64,000 nucleotides of DNA. Origin: a virus. Positions 21,703 to 28,016 of this stretch are shown here, one piece after another. The notes under the pieces were generated by a model, which was given only the letters and a program-made list of their open reading frames with translations, was not told where the DNA came from and did no database searches. Location of the stretch: positions 83,568 to 147,567 of IMG/VR virus record IMGVR_UViG_3300017917_001336. One strand, written 5' to 3'. The stretch's first letter is position 1, and each line of letters begins with the position of its first letter. Both the position numbers and the translations under genes were made by a program.

Positions 21703-22022
21703 CCGTCGGTGTATTGGTCGTTGAGCGAGGGTTGATGCTGCTTGACCCATGCCCGTTCCCAAGCATAAGCTTCAGCCCGCCCACGTATGACAGCCAGTAC
21801 TTCGTGTTCCCAGTCTGTCCAAGCACCAGCACGGATATATTCGTATACAGTCCACGCCTGCTGTTCGTGACGAGCCCGGCTAATATGCTTACGCCAACGC
21901 TCTGCCACTGCCTTAGGTACTGTACGGGTGCCCTTACGGGTCAAGCCCACGTATACATTGCCTTCATGCATAGCAGCGTAGATAACATAGTTTGAATCTT
22001 TACGAGCAGTTCTTTTTGTCAT
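21699..22022 (-). CDS. GIY-YIG-like nuclease domain protein, 107 aa
   Basis: The start is taken as ATG 22022 (MTKRTARKDSNYVIYAAM). The motif VIYAAMHEGNVYVGLTRK is a GIY-YIG variant (GIY as VIY, YIG as YVG), with later Arg (ERWRKHISRA) and Glu (AWERAWV) positions that could complete the active site. The ATG lies 6 nt after TATAAT, so the mRNA is probably leaderless. A longer frame to 22136 would cross the promoter. It may be a homing-type or repair nuclease. Confidence 0.7.
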   Translation of the reverse strand: MTKRTARKDSNYVIYAAMHEGNVYVGLTRKGTRTVPKAVAERWRKHISRARHEQQAWTVYEYIRAGAWTDWEHEVLAVIRGRAEAYAWERAWVKQHQPSLNDQYTDG

Positions 22023-22028
22023 AGTCGT

Positions 22029-22057
22029 ATTATAGCATTCCGAGCCCAAACTGTCAA
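22029..22057 (-). promoter_or_regulatory. sigma70 promoter giving a leaderless mRNA
   Basis: TTGACA, 17 bp containing TTTGGGC, extended TGC-TATAAT, then ACGACT and the ATG at 22022. Confidence 0.85.
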
Positions 22058-22099
22058 CCACAATAACCCTACAGCTGACTCGGGTATTTTTGCCCCGAG

Positions 22100-22128
22100 T
22101 TGACAGCCTGCCCAAAATGCAGTATAAT
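22100..22128 (+). promoter_or_regulatory. sigma70 promoter for small RNA B
   Basis: TTGACA at 22100-22105, 17 bp, TATAAT at 22123-22128. Confidence 0.8.
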
Positions 22129-22134
22129 TTGGGC

Positions 22135-22266
22135 ATAGGTTCGAACAGCTACACTGGGGATGGACGGCGAGGGTGCGCAGGTGATTCTAAGTTAGTAAGT
22201 GCCAACTTAGCCCGTGGTTAAAATACAACAAACTAGAAAAACCCGGTTGACAAAACGGGTTTTTGG
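22135..22266 (+). ncRNA. candidate small RNA B
   Basis: A stretch of about 130 nt bounded by a consensus promoter and a strong terminator and lacking a sizeable ORF. It contains GGTTCGAACA and GGGGATGGACGGCGAGGG, shared in outline with candidate RNA A, and a CTAAGTT/AACTTAG hairpin. An 11-codon ORF (MDGEGAQVILS) starts inside the shared motif, so a short peptide cannot be excluded. Confidence 0.55.
22237..22264. terminator. bidirectional rho-independent terminator
   Basis: AAAAACCCG at 22237-22245 pairs with CGGGTTTTT at 22256-22264, with A/T runs on both sides. It closes RNA B and would also stop minus-strand transcripts from 22529. Confidence 0.85.
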
Positions 22267-22273
22267 GCTGGGT

Positions 22274-22309
22274 GTCTCGGCCCGGCCGAGACCGTCTCGG
22301 CCCCTTTTT
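22274..22309 (+). promoter_or_regulatory. three-arm alternative hairpins
   Basis: GTCTCGGCC (22274-22282), GGCCGAGAC (22284-22292) and GTCTCGGCC (22294-22302) are followed by CCTTTTT. The middle arm can pair with either flank; only pairing with the third arm gives a terminator. Confidence 0.45.
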
Positions 22310-22334
22310 CTCAAAAACCATTCCGAACCGCCGC

Positions 22335-22529
22335 CTAATTTTGAATGGGTTTTTCTATGAACTTGCAAGCGTCATATTGATTATCAAATATTTCATACTC
22401 GCAACTGACATCGTTATATTTGAATATATGTAAATTCCTAGTGGCCATGCACATGCTGATAGCTATATTATAGTCTTTACCTGCTACATGTACGTGTGCT
22501 AAATGCACTATAGTATTAGGGGTCATCAT
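22335..22529 (-). CDS. small protein, 64 aa
   Basis: MMTPNTIVHLAHVHVAGKDYNIAISMCMATRNLHIFKYNDVS...; a beta-rich small protein. AAGGAG occurs about 17 nt upstream, further than usual, so the start is not secure. It is the outermost gene of the minus block. Function unknown. Confidence 0.5.
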   Translation of the reverse strand: MMTPNTIVHLAHVHVAGKDYNIAISMCMATRNLHIFKYNDVSCEYEIFDNQYDACKFIEKPIQN

Positions 22530-22589
22530 ATATTTAACAGTTCGAGCTCCTTATAGCAGTTAGCAGGATCCCCACTGTGACTCCTACGA

Positions 22590-22740
22590 GACTCCTAGCG
22601 TGTGACAAAGTGCAAGTAGAATGCTCGATTGTGTGATCTAGATCACCCCACCATGCGTATAGAGTCATACACAGGGGTCTCAGAATAGAAAAAGTGCAGA
22701 AAAGTGTAGAATTGTGTGATAAAGTGTGACAGAACCTAGA
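22590..22740. other. non-genic stretch with AAAGTG-type repeats
   Basis: No convincing gene occupies 22530-22725. Short repeats of the form AAAGTG/GTGTGA occur at least six times (GTGTGACAAAGTGCAAG near 22602, and a run near 22688-22728). It lies between the minus and plus transcription units, a position compatible with an origin or enhancer. Confidence 0.3.
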
Positions 22741-22941
22741 AAATGCGTCAGAATCGTGGCAGGCACCCTGGAACACGGTGGTCCTAGAATTTTCTACCTT
22801 GAGGTCGAGACGGGCATAGTTAAAATGGATACTATGTATCTAGACCGCAGCGGGGCCTATTGCACACACGCACATAAACCCCCGCCCAATTGTTCTCAGC
22901 CTATATATAAGTTTTGCCAAAGCACTTGCACCCTTAACTAA
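22726..22941 (+). CDS. doubtful ORF, 71 aa
   Basis: Starts with GTG in the AAAGTG-repeat region without a good ribosome-binding site. The first half (VRIVAGTLEHGGPRIFYLEVETGIVKMD) is protein-like, but the second half is Cys/Pro-rich and contains one copy of the 13-base repeat. May be spurious. Confidence 0.25.
   Translation: MTEPRKCVRIVAGTLEHGGPRIFYLEVETGIVKMDTMYLDRSGAYCTHAHKPPPNCSQPIYKFCQSTCTLN
22847..22859 (+). repeat. 13-base repeat, copy 2
   Basis: GCAGCGGGGCCTA within the doubtful ORF. Confidence 0.5.
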
Positions 22942-23111
22942 TAGCCTCTATACTATATGCATAAGGGTCCGCCCAATCGTATCTTATACTATAGTTCTAC
23001 TGTGCTAGTAAGGTTTAGAAACTGATGCAGTCATAGTGCTCTATACATGTACGCAGCGGGGCCTAAGCGGAGTTCGTAGAACGAGCCTCCTATGTATAAC
23101 TGTGAGTTATT
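22942..23111. other. non-genic stretch
   Basis: No gene seen. It holds the third 13-base repeat and a small hairpin around 23069-23092 (GGAG..CTCC with TTCGT/ACGA). Confidence 0.4.
23053..23065 (+). repeat. 13-base repeat, copy 3
   Basis: GCAGCGGGGCCTA in the intergenic stretch before the 23112 gene. Confidence 0.5.
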
Positions 23112-23195
23112 ATGATTATATTTGATTACATGTACATACTAGCGTTAATCGCTATAGTAGTCTACATAGTATATAAGTTGAACAAGCCATTATGA
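23112..23195 (+). CDS. 27-aa membrane peptide
   Basis: MIIFDYMYILALIAIVVYIVYKLNKPL in outline: one hydrophobic segment with a Lys-containing tail. It ends in an ATGA overlap with the next gene. The ribosome-binding site is weak. Likely a single-pass membrane peptide of unknown role. Confidence 0.5.
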   Translation: MIIFDYMYILALIAIVVYIVYKLNKPL

Positions 23196-23392
23196 ATGCA
23201 TTTACTGTATATAAGATCTTACAGCATGACACTAAGCAACTGTTATTAGTACAGGGTTTTGGTTCTGTAGAGTTTCAACTAAGCGTATATGATGAACACA
23301 CAGGTACTACGCTCAAGAGACTATCTAACTGTACTATAGAAGAATTTGAAGAAGCCATTAAAATTTTACGGGGAACTTGCGAGAGTCAGTAA
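23192..23392 (+). CDS. small protein, 66 aa
   Basis: MNAFTVYKILQHDTKQLLLVQGFGSVEFQLSVYDEHTGTTL...; beta-rich N-terminal half and an acidic helix at the end. Coupled to the preceding membrane peptide by ATGA. Overlaps the convergent gene 23358-23579 by 35 bases. Confidence 0.6.
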   Translation: MNAFTVYKILQHDTKQLLLVQGFGSVEFQLSVYDEHTGTTLKRLSNCTIEEFEEAIKILRGTCESQ

Positions 23393-23579
23393 GGGCATTT
23401 AGCTTTTCGTGTAAGCGGGCAAATACTACATTGTCCATGTGATTCTTTTGTAACACTACATCCGCTAATATACCCAAAGCCCAAGCCAAGTGTTCGTTAT
23501 GTGTGTAGTCAGGGTGTATGCTGTGACTAACTTCTAATACATTTAACACTAAGTTTTTTACTCTGCTTGGGTCTACCAT
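23358..23579 (-). CDS. helical protein, 73 aa
   Basis: MVDPSRVKNLVLNVLEVSHSIHPDYTHNEHLAWALGILADVVLQKN...; helix-rich with several His. No ribosome-binding site; it starts 4 bases after the stop of the upstream gene and is probably translationally coupled. Confidence 0.6.
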   Translation of the reverse strand: MVDPSRVKNLVLNVLEVSHSIHPDYTHNEHLAWALGILADVVLQKNHMDNVVFARLHEKLNALTDSRKFPVKF

Positions 23580-23583
23580 AAGA

Positions 23584-23775
23584 TTATTGTTGTGCTGGTT
23601 CGTACGCTACTTTGATTACGCCAACCCAGTCACTTGCTCCTGTTTGTTCTGCGGCCCATGCATCAGCTGCTAGTCTAGCTTCAGCAGTTTCAGCTATGAG
23701 TGTGTTGGGTTTTTCTACAGTTTTGTTGAGTGTTTCTGAATGTGCATGTATAGTATGTGTAAATGGAAATGCCAT
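23584..23775 (-). CDS. small protein, 63 aa
   Basis: MAFPFTHTIHAHSETLNKTVEKPNTLIAETAEARLAADAW...; GAGGAGA precedes the ATG, and a late-type AATAAATA lies 20 nt upstream. First gene of a two-gene minus operon. Function unknown. Confidence 0.65.
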   Translation of the reverse strand: MAFPFTHTIHAHSETLNKTVEKPNTLIAETAEARLAADAWAAEQTGASDWVGVIKVAYEPAQQ

Positions 23776-23794
23776 AATATTCTCCTCTTTGTAC

Positions 23795-23802
23795 TATTTA
23801 TT
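23795..23802 (-). promoter_or_regulatory. late promoter for 23775
   Basis: AATAAATA on the minus strand, 20 nt before the ATG at 23775. Confidence 0.55.
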
Positions 23803-23826
23803 GGAATACAATTAAGTACCCAGAGT

Positions 23827-23854
23827 AAAGGGGAAGAGGCATGACTTCCCCTTT
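23827..23854. terminator. strong hairpin, probable bidirectional transcription stop
   Basis: AAAGGGGAAG/CTTCCCCTTT, a 10-bp perfect stem with an 8-nt loop between divergent units; short A/T runs are part of the stem. Confidence 0.5.
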
Positions 23855-23895
23855 GCGAATGGTTAGCGGAGCGATCTGGACTACATGTGCGCTCA

Positions 23896-23918
23896 AAATT
23901 TTTCGCTGACGCTTCGCG
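23896..23918 (-). repeat. REP-like unit
   Basis: On the minus strand CGCGAAGCGTCAGCG followed by AAAAATTTT, nearly identical to the unit at 10045-10067. Confidence 0.45.
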
Positions 23919-23955
23919 TATTTTTGGCGCTGCCGCCCTACGGCTTTTTGGGCTC

Positions 23956-23984
23956 TTGACTGGCACCATTTTTTATGTTATAGT
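23956..23984 (+). promoter_or_regulatory. sigma70 promoter for the SWIM gene
   Basis: TTGACT at 23956-23961, 17 bp, TATAGT at 23979-23984; the ATG at 24011 has AGGCGGAG upstream. Confidence 0.7.
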
Positions 23985-24010
23985 TATGCTTATTAGGCGG
24001 AGAATAGGCT

Positions 24011-24385
24011 ATGCAACTTAAAGTGTACAATCCACAACATGCTCGTCGTGATGTTTACTTCTTTGAAGTAGCCGAGTTTCACTACTATACGGGTGAGGAA
24101 GTTAATGTTAAATGGGCCAAGGCGTGTGAAATGGGTTTCAAGACTGATGACGCGGTTGGCTTGCGTATTATACAGCGCAAGTGGATTCGTGAAATTGATG
24201 GCCAGCCCTATGTGTATAAGGATGAGCTAGAAGTCAAGCCTTCGGGCATCATTGAGGTTGCAGGCTCTAAAGGATCTGTGTATTATCTAGATATAGGCCA
24301 GGGTACTTGTACATGCCCGGGCTTTACATTTAGGGGTGCTTGCAAGCACATAGCTGAACATGTCAAATCATCCGGAAGAAGTTGA
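24011..24385 (+). CDS. SWIM zinc-finger protein, 124 aa
   Basis: The C-terminal segment GTCTCPGFTFRGACKHIAEHV is a SWIM finger (C-x-C, then C-x-H), a motif used for DNA or protein contacts. The N-terminal 90 residues form an unrecognised domain with several Tyr and Lys. It has its own sigma70 promoter, so it is probably an early or middle gene, and it leads a coupled run down to 25499. Confidence 0.75.
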   Translation: MQLKVYNPQHARRDVYFFEVAEFHYYTGEEVNVKWAKACEMGFKTDDAVGLRIIQRKWIREIDGQPYVYKDELEVKPSGIIEVAGSKGSVYYLDIGQGTCTCPGFTFRGACKHIAEHVKSSGRS

Positions 24386-24722
24386 ATATTTTATACGCAA
24401 ATATGAAGCTCAAATAGAGCCCAGCCGCAAACGAGTGGCTTACAAGCGGCCACCATATAACTATGCACTAGCATTTGATGAGCCATACACATACTCCGTA
24501 GACATAGAACGTGAGCCTTGTGTAGAAATAACCCTACCCCCTGAACGTTTTAGAGATTTATTGGATCAGCAACATACCCTGACACGCTTGATGGAAGATT
24601 CGGGACGTTATGGGGAAATGCTAGCCGAAATGCGAGCAGAAGAACGGGTACGCCAGGATAACCCTGCTGTGGCCCGTGCTTGGCGTAACTATGTTACCCT
24701 ATTAGAATTAGCAAGGAGATAG
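24360..24722 (+). CDS. protein of unknown function, 120 aa
   Basis: MSNHPEEVEYFIRKYEAQIEPSRKRVAYKRPPYNYALAFDEP...; charged, with a helical C-terminal half (LLDQQHTLTRLMEDSGRYGEMLAEMRAEERV). It overlaps the SWIM gene by 26 bases; GAAC-type purines upstream only. C-terminal NPAVARAWRNYVTLLELARR resembles a segment of the 129-aa protein next door (NNPALQKAYEAIARAEANF) and of the protein at 32564 (ENPVVRKAYERFLLICELT). Confidence 0.65.
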   Translation: MSNHPEEVEYFIRKYEAQIEPSRKRVAYKRPPYNYALAFDEPYTYSVDIEREPCVEITLPPERFRDLLDQQHTLTRLMEDSGRYGEMLAEMRAEERVRQDNPAVARAWRNYVTLLELARR

Positions 24723-24723
24723 T

Positions 24724-24822
24724 ATGGAATTTGATATAATAGCTACCCTGGTAGCATTTGGTTTGATAGCCCTATTTGTTGTGGGCATGTATAAGTGTGT
24801 AAAGGGTGACTCGGATGATTAA
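24724..24822 (+). CDS. 32-aa membrane peptide
   Basis: MEFDIIATLVAFGLIALFVVGMYKCVKG...; a single transmembrane segment and a short acidic tail. AAGGAG precedes the ATG at good spacing. Coupled to the next gene by overlap. Confidence 0.65.
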   Translation: MEFDIIATLVAFGLIALFVVGMYKCVKGDSDD

Positions 24823-25204
24823 AGGTATTAACGGGGGCCAGTTTATAACAGTCCAGGGTGGCTCACCATCATCTACATACGTTAACAACTATTCAGGTGG
24901 CCAGGGTGTGGGCAATATGCGCTACAATACTTCTAGCCAGAACGTTGAAGTGTATGATGGTAATAACTGGGTACAGCTAGCCATGAGCTATGCTAGTGTA
25001 GAGCTGTCGGGTGATGCTCAAAGTTTACTACGCTGGGCCCAAGATGAACGTTCACGTCAGAGTCGTCGTCAAGAGCTAATTAAAAACAATCCTGCACTAC
25101 AAAAAGCCTATGAAGCTATTGCTCGTGCTGAAGCTAACTTTGACATCCTGGAAAAGTTTGTGGAGAACGACAGTGAATCAGGTCAAGTCCAATCCAGCCC
25201 ATAA
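24815..25204 (+). CDS. possible minor virion protein, 129 aa
   Basis: Start at ATG 24815 (MIKGINGGQFITVQGG), which overlaps the TAA of the previous ORF and has AAAGGG upstream. The N-terminal half is Gly/Asn/Ser-rich (SSTYVNNYSGGQGVGNMRYNTSSQNVEVYDGNNWVQL), like short fibre or decoration segments. The C-terminal half is a charged helix containing NNPALQKAYEAIARAEANFDILEKF. Virion role is inference. Confidence 0.6.
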   Translation: MIKGINGGQFITVQGGSPSSTYVNNYSGGQGVGNMRYNTSSQNVEVYDGNNWVQLAMSYASVELSGDAQSLLRWAQDERSRQSRRQELIKNNPALQKAYEAIARAEANFDILEKFVENDSESGQVQSSP

Positions 25205-25499
25205 CGAGGGTAGTATCAAACTACCCGGGGAAACGGACCCGGACTTTGCTCGTGTAGTTCACGAGTATCTTAGCCATTTTGCTTACTATAAAATCAAAAA
25301 GGACTATGCTCAACGTGAGCGTTTATACGAGTGGTGTGCCCAATACATGGGTGAAAAGTACCGGGATTGGTTTGTACACGAAGGTGGCAAGTATGACAAA
25401 TGGTGGACCATAAACATACGCAGTCCAAAACATTGCACCATTTTTAGTTTACGCTGGTCCGATATCATTATCGAATTTGTTGACAGAAAATCTAAATAG
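25173..25499 (+). CDS. F-x-L-R-W-type protein, 108 aa
   Basis: Start taken as GTG 25173, with GGAG 7 nt upstream; the ORF open to 25110 overlaps its neighbour. It ends PKHCTIFSLRWSDI and a short tail. That ending matches the tandem family at 27991-30106 (hydrophobic-F-x-hydrophobic-R-W). Function unknown. Confidence 0.55.
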   Translation: MNQVKSNPAHNEGSIKLPGETDPDFARVVHEYLSHFAYYKIKKDYAQRERLYEWCAQYMGEKYRDWFVHEGGKYDKWWTINIRSPKHCTIFSLRWSDIIIEFVDRKSK

Positions 25500-25508
25500 T
25501 GCTAAACT
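25480..25508 (+). promoter_or_regulatory. sigma70-like promoter
   Basis: TTGACA at 25480-25485, 17 bp, TAAACT at 25503-25508, overlapping the end of the previous gene; serves 25536. Confidence 0.6.
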
Positions 25509-25535
25509 AAGGCTATCGTATATCTAAAGGTAGCT

Positions 25536-25772
25536 ATGTTTACTGCTGAAACTTTTCAATCTAAGCACGACATCCGCACAATTCGCCAAGGCGAACCTAA
25601 CTTCATGCTAAGTGATGGCATGGTCATGTATCCACGGGCTATGATTCATATCATGCCTGAATGTCCGTTGCGTGTTCGCGAAATGATTAATTGGGCTATT
25701 ACCGAAGGATATGTTAAAACCGTAGCACATGTTCAAGGAAAGGAACTGACATGGGAACAACTCACAAAATAA
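25536..25772 (+). CDS. protein of unknown function, 78 aa
   Basis: MFTAETFQSKHDIRTIRQGEPNFMLSDGMVMYPRAMIHIMPECPLRVREM...; small alpha/beta protein. AAAGGTAG precedes the ATG. It starts a coupled run that continues to 26832. Confidence 0.65.
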   Translation: MFTAETFQSKHDIRTIRQGEPNFMLSDGMVMYPRAMIHIMPECPLRVREMINWAITEGYVKTVAHVQGKELTWEQLTK

Positions 25773-25930
25773 CTGGCTTTAGAAACTGGCTACAGGAAAT
25801 GTGGATGTTACACAAGGACGAGTATAGTGAAATGCACTTGCCAATTCCAGAATCAGATCAAGCTGAATACTTTCAAAAGTACAAGTATTGGCTTAAACGT
25901 GAATACCGCCACCAAACTAAGGATGAATAA
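25751..25930 (+). CDS. small protein, 59 aa
   Basis: MGTTHKITGFRNWLQEMWMLHKDEYSEMHLPIPESDQ...; Trp/Tyr/Lys-rich helices (YFQKYKYWLKREYRHQTKDE). AAGGAAAGGAA lies upstream inside the previous gene. Overlaps it by 22 bases. Confidence 0.65.
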   Translation: MGTTHKITGFRNWLQEMWMLHKDEYSEMHLPIPESDQAEYFQKYKYWLKREYRHQTKDE

Positions 25931-25932
25931 TA

Positions 25933-26301
25933 ATGTTTGATTCTATTTTTATATTGTTAGCCTTGCTGTTTATCAAGCATTGGTACATTGACTTTGTTAA
26001 TCAATCTAATGAAGAAGTAGCGGGCAAAGGCATTTACGGCAATGCTCACGGGCTTATGCACTCTATCAAGCATGGTGCGGCTACGTTCTTAATTTTCCTG
26101 TTGTTTAGCAAAGACTTTCCTTTTAGCGTGATTATTGGCTTTTTGGACTTTGTGCTACACTATCACATTGACTGGGCCAAAATGAATATCAACAAGCGTT
26201 TTAAATATACAATTGAAATGCCGCAGTTCTGGGCTTGGCTTGGTGCTGATCAATTAGCTCATTCGTTAACTTATCTAGGATTGGTTTGGTTAGCAGTATG
26301 A
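25933..26301 (+). CDS. DUF3307-like membrane protein, 122 aa
   Basis: The arrangement KHWYIDFV, then HGLMHSIKHGAATF, DFVLHYHIDWAK and FWAWLGADQLAHSLTYLG is that of DUF3307 membrane proteins, with conserved His/Asp on the membrane segments. Three to four hydrophobic stretches are visible. The role of the family is unknown; metal or lipid chemistry is conceivable from the His/Asp pattern. Confidence 0.75.
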   Translation: MFDSIFILLALLFIKHWYIDFVNQSNEEVAGKGIYGNAHGLMHSIKHGAATFLIFLLFSKDFPFSVIIGFLDFVLHYHIDWAKMNINKRFKYTIEMPQFWAWLGADQLAHSLTYLGLVWLAV

Positions 26302-26540
26302 AAGAACTTCCTGTTCACAAAGACAAATTAGGCCGCGAAATTAAAGTAAATGACTTTGTGGCTTATCCTACTCATAACAGCCTTGAGTTCGGCAAGGTTA
26401 TGAAAATTAACAACAAGATGATTGGTGTGTTGCCTGTTATTCAAAAGTACAAGCATCACAAAAATACAAACAAGTATCCATCTGATCTAGTTCGTTTAGA
26501 AGCACAGGATATGACATGGTATATACTAAAGAACTCGTAG
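26298..26540 (+). CDS. SH3-like small protein, 80 aa
   Basis: Start at ATG 26298 (MKELPVHKDKLGREIKVND), overlapping the TGA upstream. VNDFVAYPTHNSLEFGKVMKINNKMIGVLPV is a beta-barrel-like pattern often seen in small phage proteins that regulate or bind nucleic acid. Function unknown. Confidence 0.65.
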   Translation: MKELPVHKDKLGREIKVNDFVAYPTHNSLEFGKVMKINNKMIGVLPVIQKYKHHKNTNKYPSDLVRLEAQDMTWYILKNS

Positions 26541-26734
26541 ACCCAATGAAACTTCCCTGTGGAGGTACAGCATACTTTGATCAAGACTCGGGTATTGCTT
26601 ATCGTTGTCAAGATTGCATGGCTGTAGTTGGATCAATTGGGCAACCACAACGATGTAAAGATGCGGCTCAAAAATATGAAAATTGGGCGGCCATGGGTGG
26701 CGAGCCCTGGGATTACTTTGAGGAAGCAGAATAA
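26516..26734 (+). CDS. zinc-ribbon-like protein, 72 aa
   Basis: Two Cys groups (PCGG and RCQDC) separated by 15 residues suggest a zinc ribbon. AGGA lies before the ATG in the preceding gene. The C-terminus is acidic (GGEPWDYFEEAE). Overlaps 26540 by 25 bases and the next ORF by TAATG. Confidence 0.6.
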   Translation: MVYTKELVDPMKLPCGGTAYFDQDSGIAYRCQDCMAVVGSIGQPQRCKDAAQKYENWAAMGGEPWDYFEEAE

Positions 26735-26832
26735 TGACTGATAACATGACACTGAATATTATTTGTGCTATAATCGTAGGCGTGCCTATGTTTTATGTAG
26801 CATGGCGAATTTTAAATCTAATGGAGAAATAA
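26734..26832 (+). CDS. 32-aa membrane peptide
   Basis: MTDNMTLNIICAIIVGVPMFYVAWRILNLMEK in outline; one transmembrane helix. TAATG overlap with the upstream gene and GAGGAAG upstream. Its coding sequence contains the promoter of the macro-domain gene. Confidence 0.6.
   Translation: MTDNMTLNIICAIIVGVPMFYVAWRILNLMEK
26746..26774 (+). promoter_or_regulatory. sigma70 promoter for the macro-domain gene
   Basis: ATGACA at 26746-26751, 17 bp, extended TGC-TATAAT at 26769-26774. Confidence 0.6.
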
Positions 26833-26833
26833 G

Positions 26834-27301
26834 ATGAATGTAGTCAAAGGTGATCTGCTACAAATGGGCAAGGATAATGAATTTGATATTATCATGCACG
26901 GCTGTAACTGTTTTTGTATAATGGGTGGCGGTATTGCTGCTCAAATATCAGATCAATTTCCAGATGCTCGTTTAGCAGACGACGAAACTGTGCGTGGTGA
27001 CGCTGGGAAGTTAGGCACTTATACTATAGGTATGCACGGTAGACTTGTTATTCTAAACTGCTATACTCAATTTAGAACTTCAGCAGGTGCGGGTGACGAT
27101 GTATTTGAATATACAGCCTTTGAGCGTGTATTAGATAAAATTTCTATGCGTTTTGGCAAATGGCGCATTGGACTGCCTTTAATAGGTATGGGCCTCGCTG
27201 GTGGAAACCCTGAACGCATTGTTCCTATGATTGAACGTTTTGCTAGTAAAGTTGAAAGGCAGGGCGGATCTGTTACACTGGTTGAGTGGGAACGCAAATG
27301 A
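26834..27301 (+). CDS. macro-domain protein (ADP-ribose binding/hydrolysing), 155 aa
   Basis: GDLLQMG, DIIMHGCNCFCIMGGGIAAQI and GLPLIGMGLAGGN are the three ligand loops of the macro domain, which binds or removes ADP-ribose. The whole protein is one domain. Phage versions could counter host ADP-ribosyl-based defence or recycle NAD products; this is inference. GGAGA precedes the ATG and it is coupled to 27298. Confidence 0.85.
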   Translation: MNVVKGDLLQMGKDNEFDIIMHGCNCFCIMGGGIAAQISDQFPDARLADDETVRGDAGKLGTYTIGMHGRLVILNCYTQFRTSAGAGDDVFEYTAFERVLDKISMRFGKWRIGLPLIGMGLAGGNPERIVPMIERFASKVERQGGSVTLVEWERK

Positions 27302-27591
27302 TTAATTTAAAATTTGAATTAACTAATCCGTGGACTGATCGCTTTGAAAGCATTCAGTGTTGGGTAGGTGTTACACCTTTTAAACACAAGTTCTGGGAAG
27401 TTCAAATAATGAAAACAGATGACATCGTGTCATTTGACTTGCGTGTTACAACTAGACGAGATCACGCAGGAGCAGAACTATGGTTAGGCTTGTTAGGCTA
27501 CAGCATCAATTTTAATGTTTACGACAATCGCCATTGGAACCATAGCGAAGGTCGTTGGATGATTTATACCGAAGAGGAGGGGTTGCATTAA
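27298..27591 (+). CDS. conserved phage-type protein, 97 aa
   Basis: Start at ATG 27298 (MINLKFELTNPWTDRF), overlapping the upstream TGA. It contains HKFWEVQIMKTDDIVSFDLRVTTRRDHAGAELWLGLLGYSINFN and a His/Trp-rich end. I recognise this as a recurrent phage protein but know no activity for it. Confidence 0.65.
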   Translation: MINLKFELTNPWTDRFESIQCWVGVTPFKHKFWEVQIMKTDDIVSFDLRVTTRRDHAGAELWLGLLGYSINFNVYDNRHWNHSEGRWMIYTEEEGLH

Positions 27592-28016
27592 TGTTAGATT
27601 GTTTAATTCTAGGCGATAGCCTTGCAGTAGGTGTAGGACAAATCCGCAAAGAGTGTGTTACTTACGCAAAAAGCGGAATCAATAGTTATGACTATGTTAA
27701 TCGTCATGTGTTGCATACTAACGGTTCAAACAAAGAAGCTAAGACTGTTATTATCAGCTTAGGTAGTAATGACACAAAGAACATCGAAACGTACGACGAA
27801 CTAGATACATTGCGTCAAATGGTTAAAGCAGATCGTGTATATTGGATACTGCCTAACATTAAAGAAACAAAACGCAAAGCCGTTTGGATGGTTGCTGACA
27901 AATACAAAGATCATGTTATTGATGCTAGACAGTATGACCGCAGTCCAGATCATGTACATCCAACTTATACAGGCTACAAAGGCATAGCAAATGAAACCCG
28001 TCGTACTGACCGTTGA
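27591..28016 (+). CDS. SGNH/GDSL hydrolase, 141 aa
   Basis: Catalytic Ser10 in LILGDSLAVGVG (block I), the GSND motif (block III) and the Asp/His pair in DHVHPTYTGYKG (block V) are all present. SGNH enzymes hydrolyse esters, for example O-acetyl groups on sugars. The start is ATG 27591 after GAGGAGG, overlapping the previous stop. No signal peptide, so it would act in the cytoplasm unless packaged. Confidence 0.8.
   Translation: MLDCLILGDSLAVGVGQIRKECVTYAKSGINSYDYVNRHVLHTNGSNKEAKTVIISLGSNDTKNIETYDELDTLRQMVKADRVYWILPNIKETKRKAVWMVADKYKDHVIDARQYDRSPDHVHPTYTGYKGIANETRRTDR

Noticed and set aside
21699-22136. Upstream extension of the GIY-YIG gene to 22136
   Set aside because: The extension lies over its own promoter; the ATG at 22022 fits the leaderless geometry.
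22534-22776. 80-codon minus-strand frame in the repeat region
   Set aside because: Cys/Ser/His-rich reading of the AAAGTG repeats without RBS.
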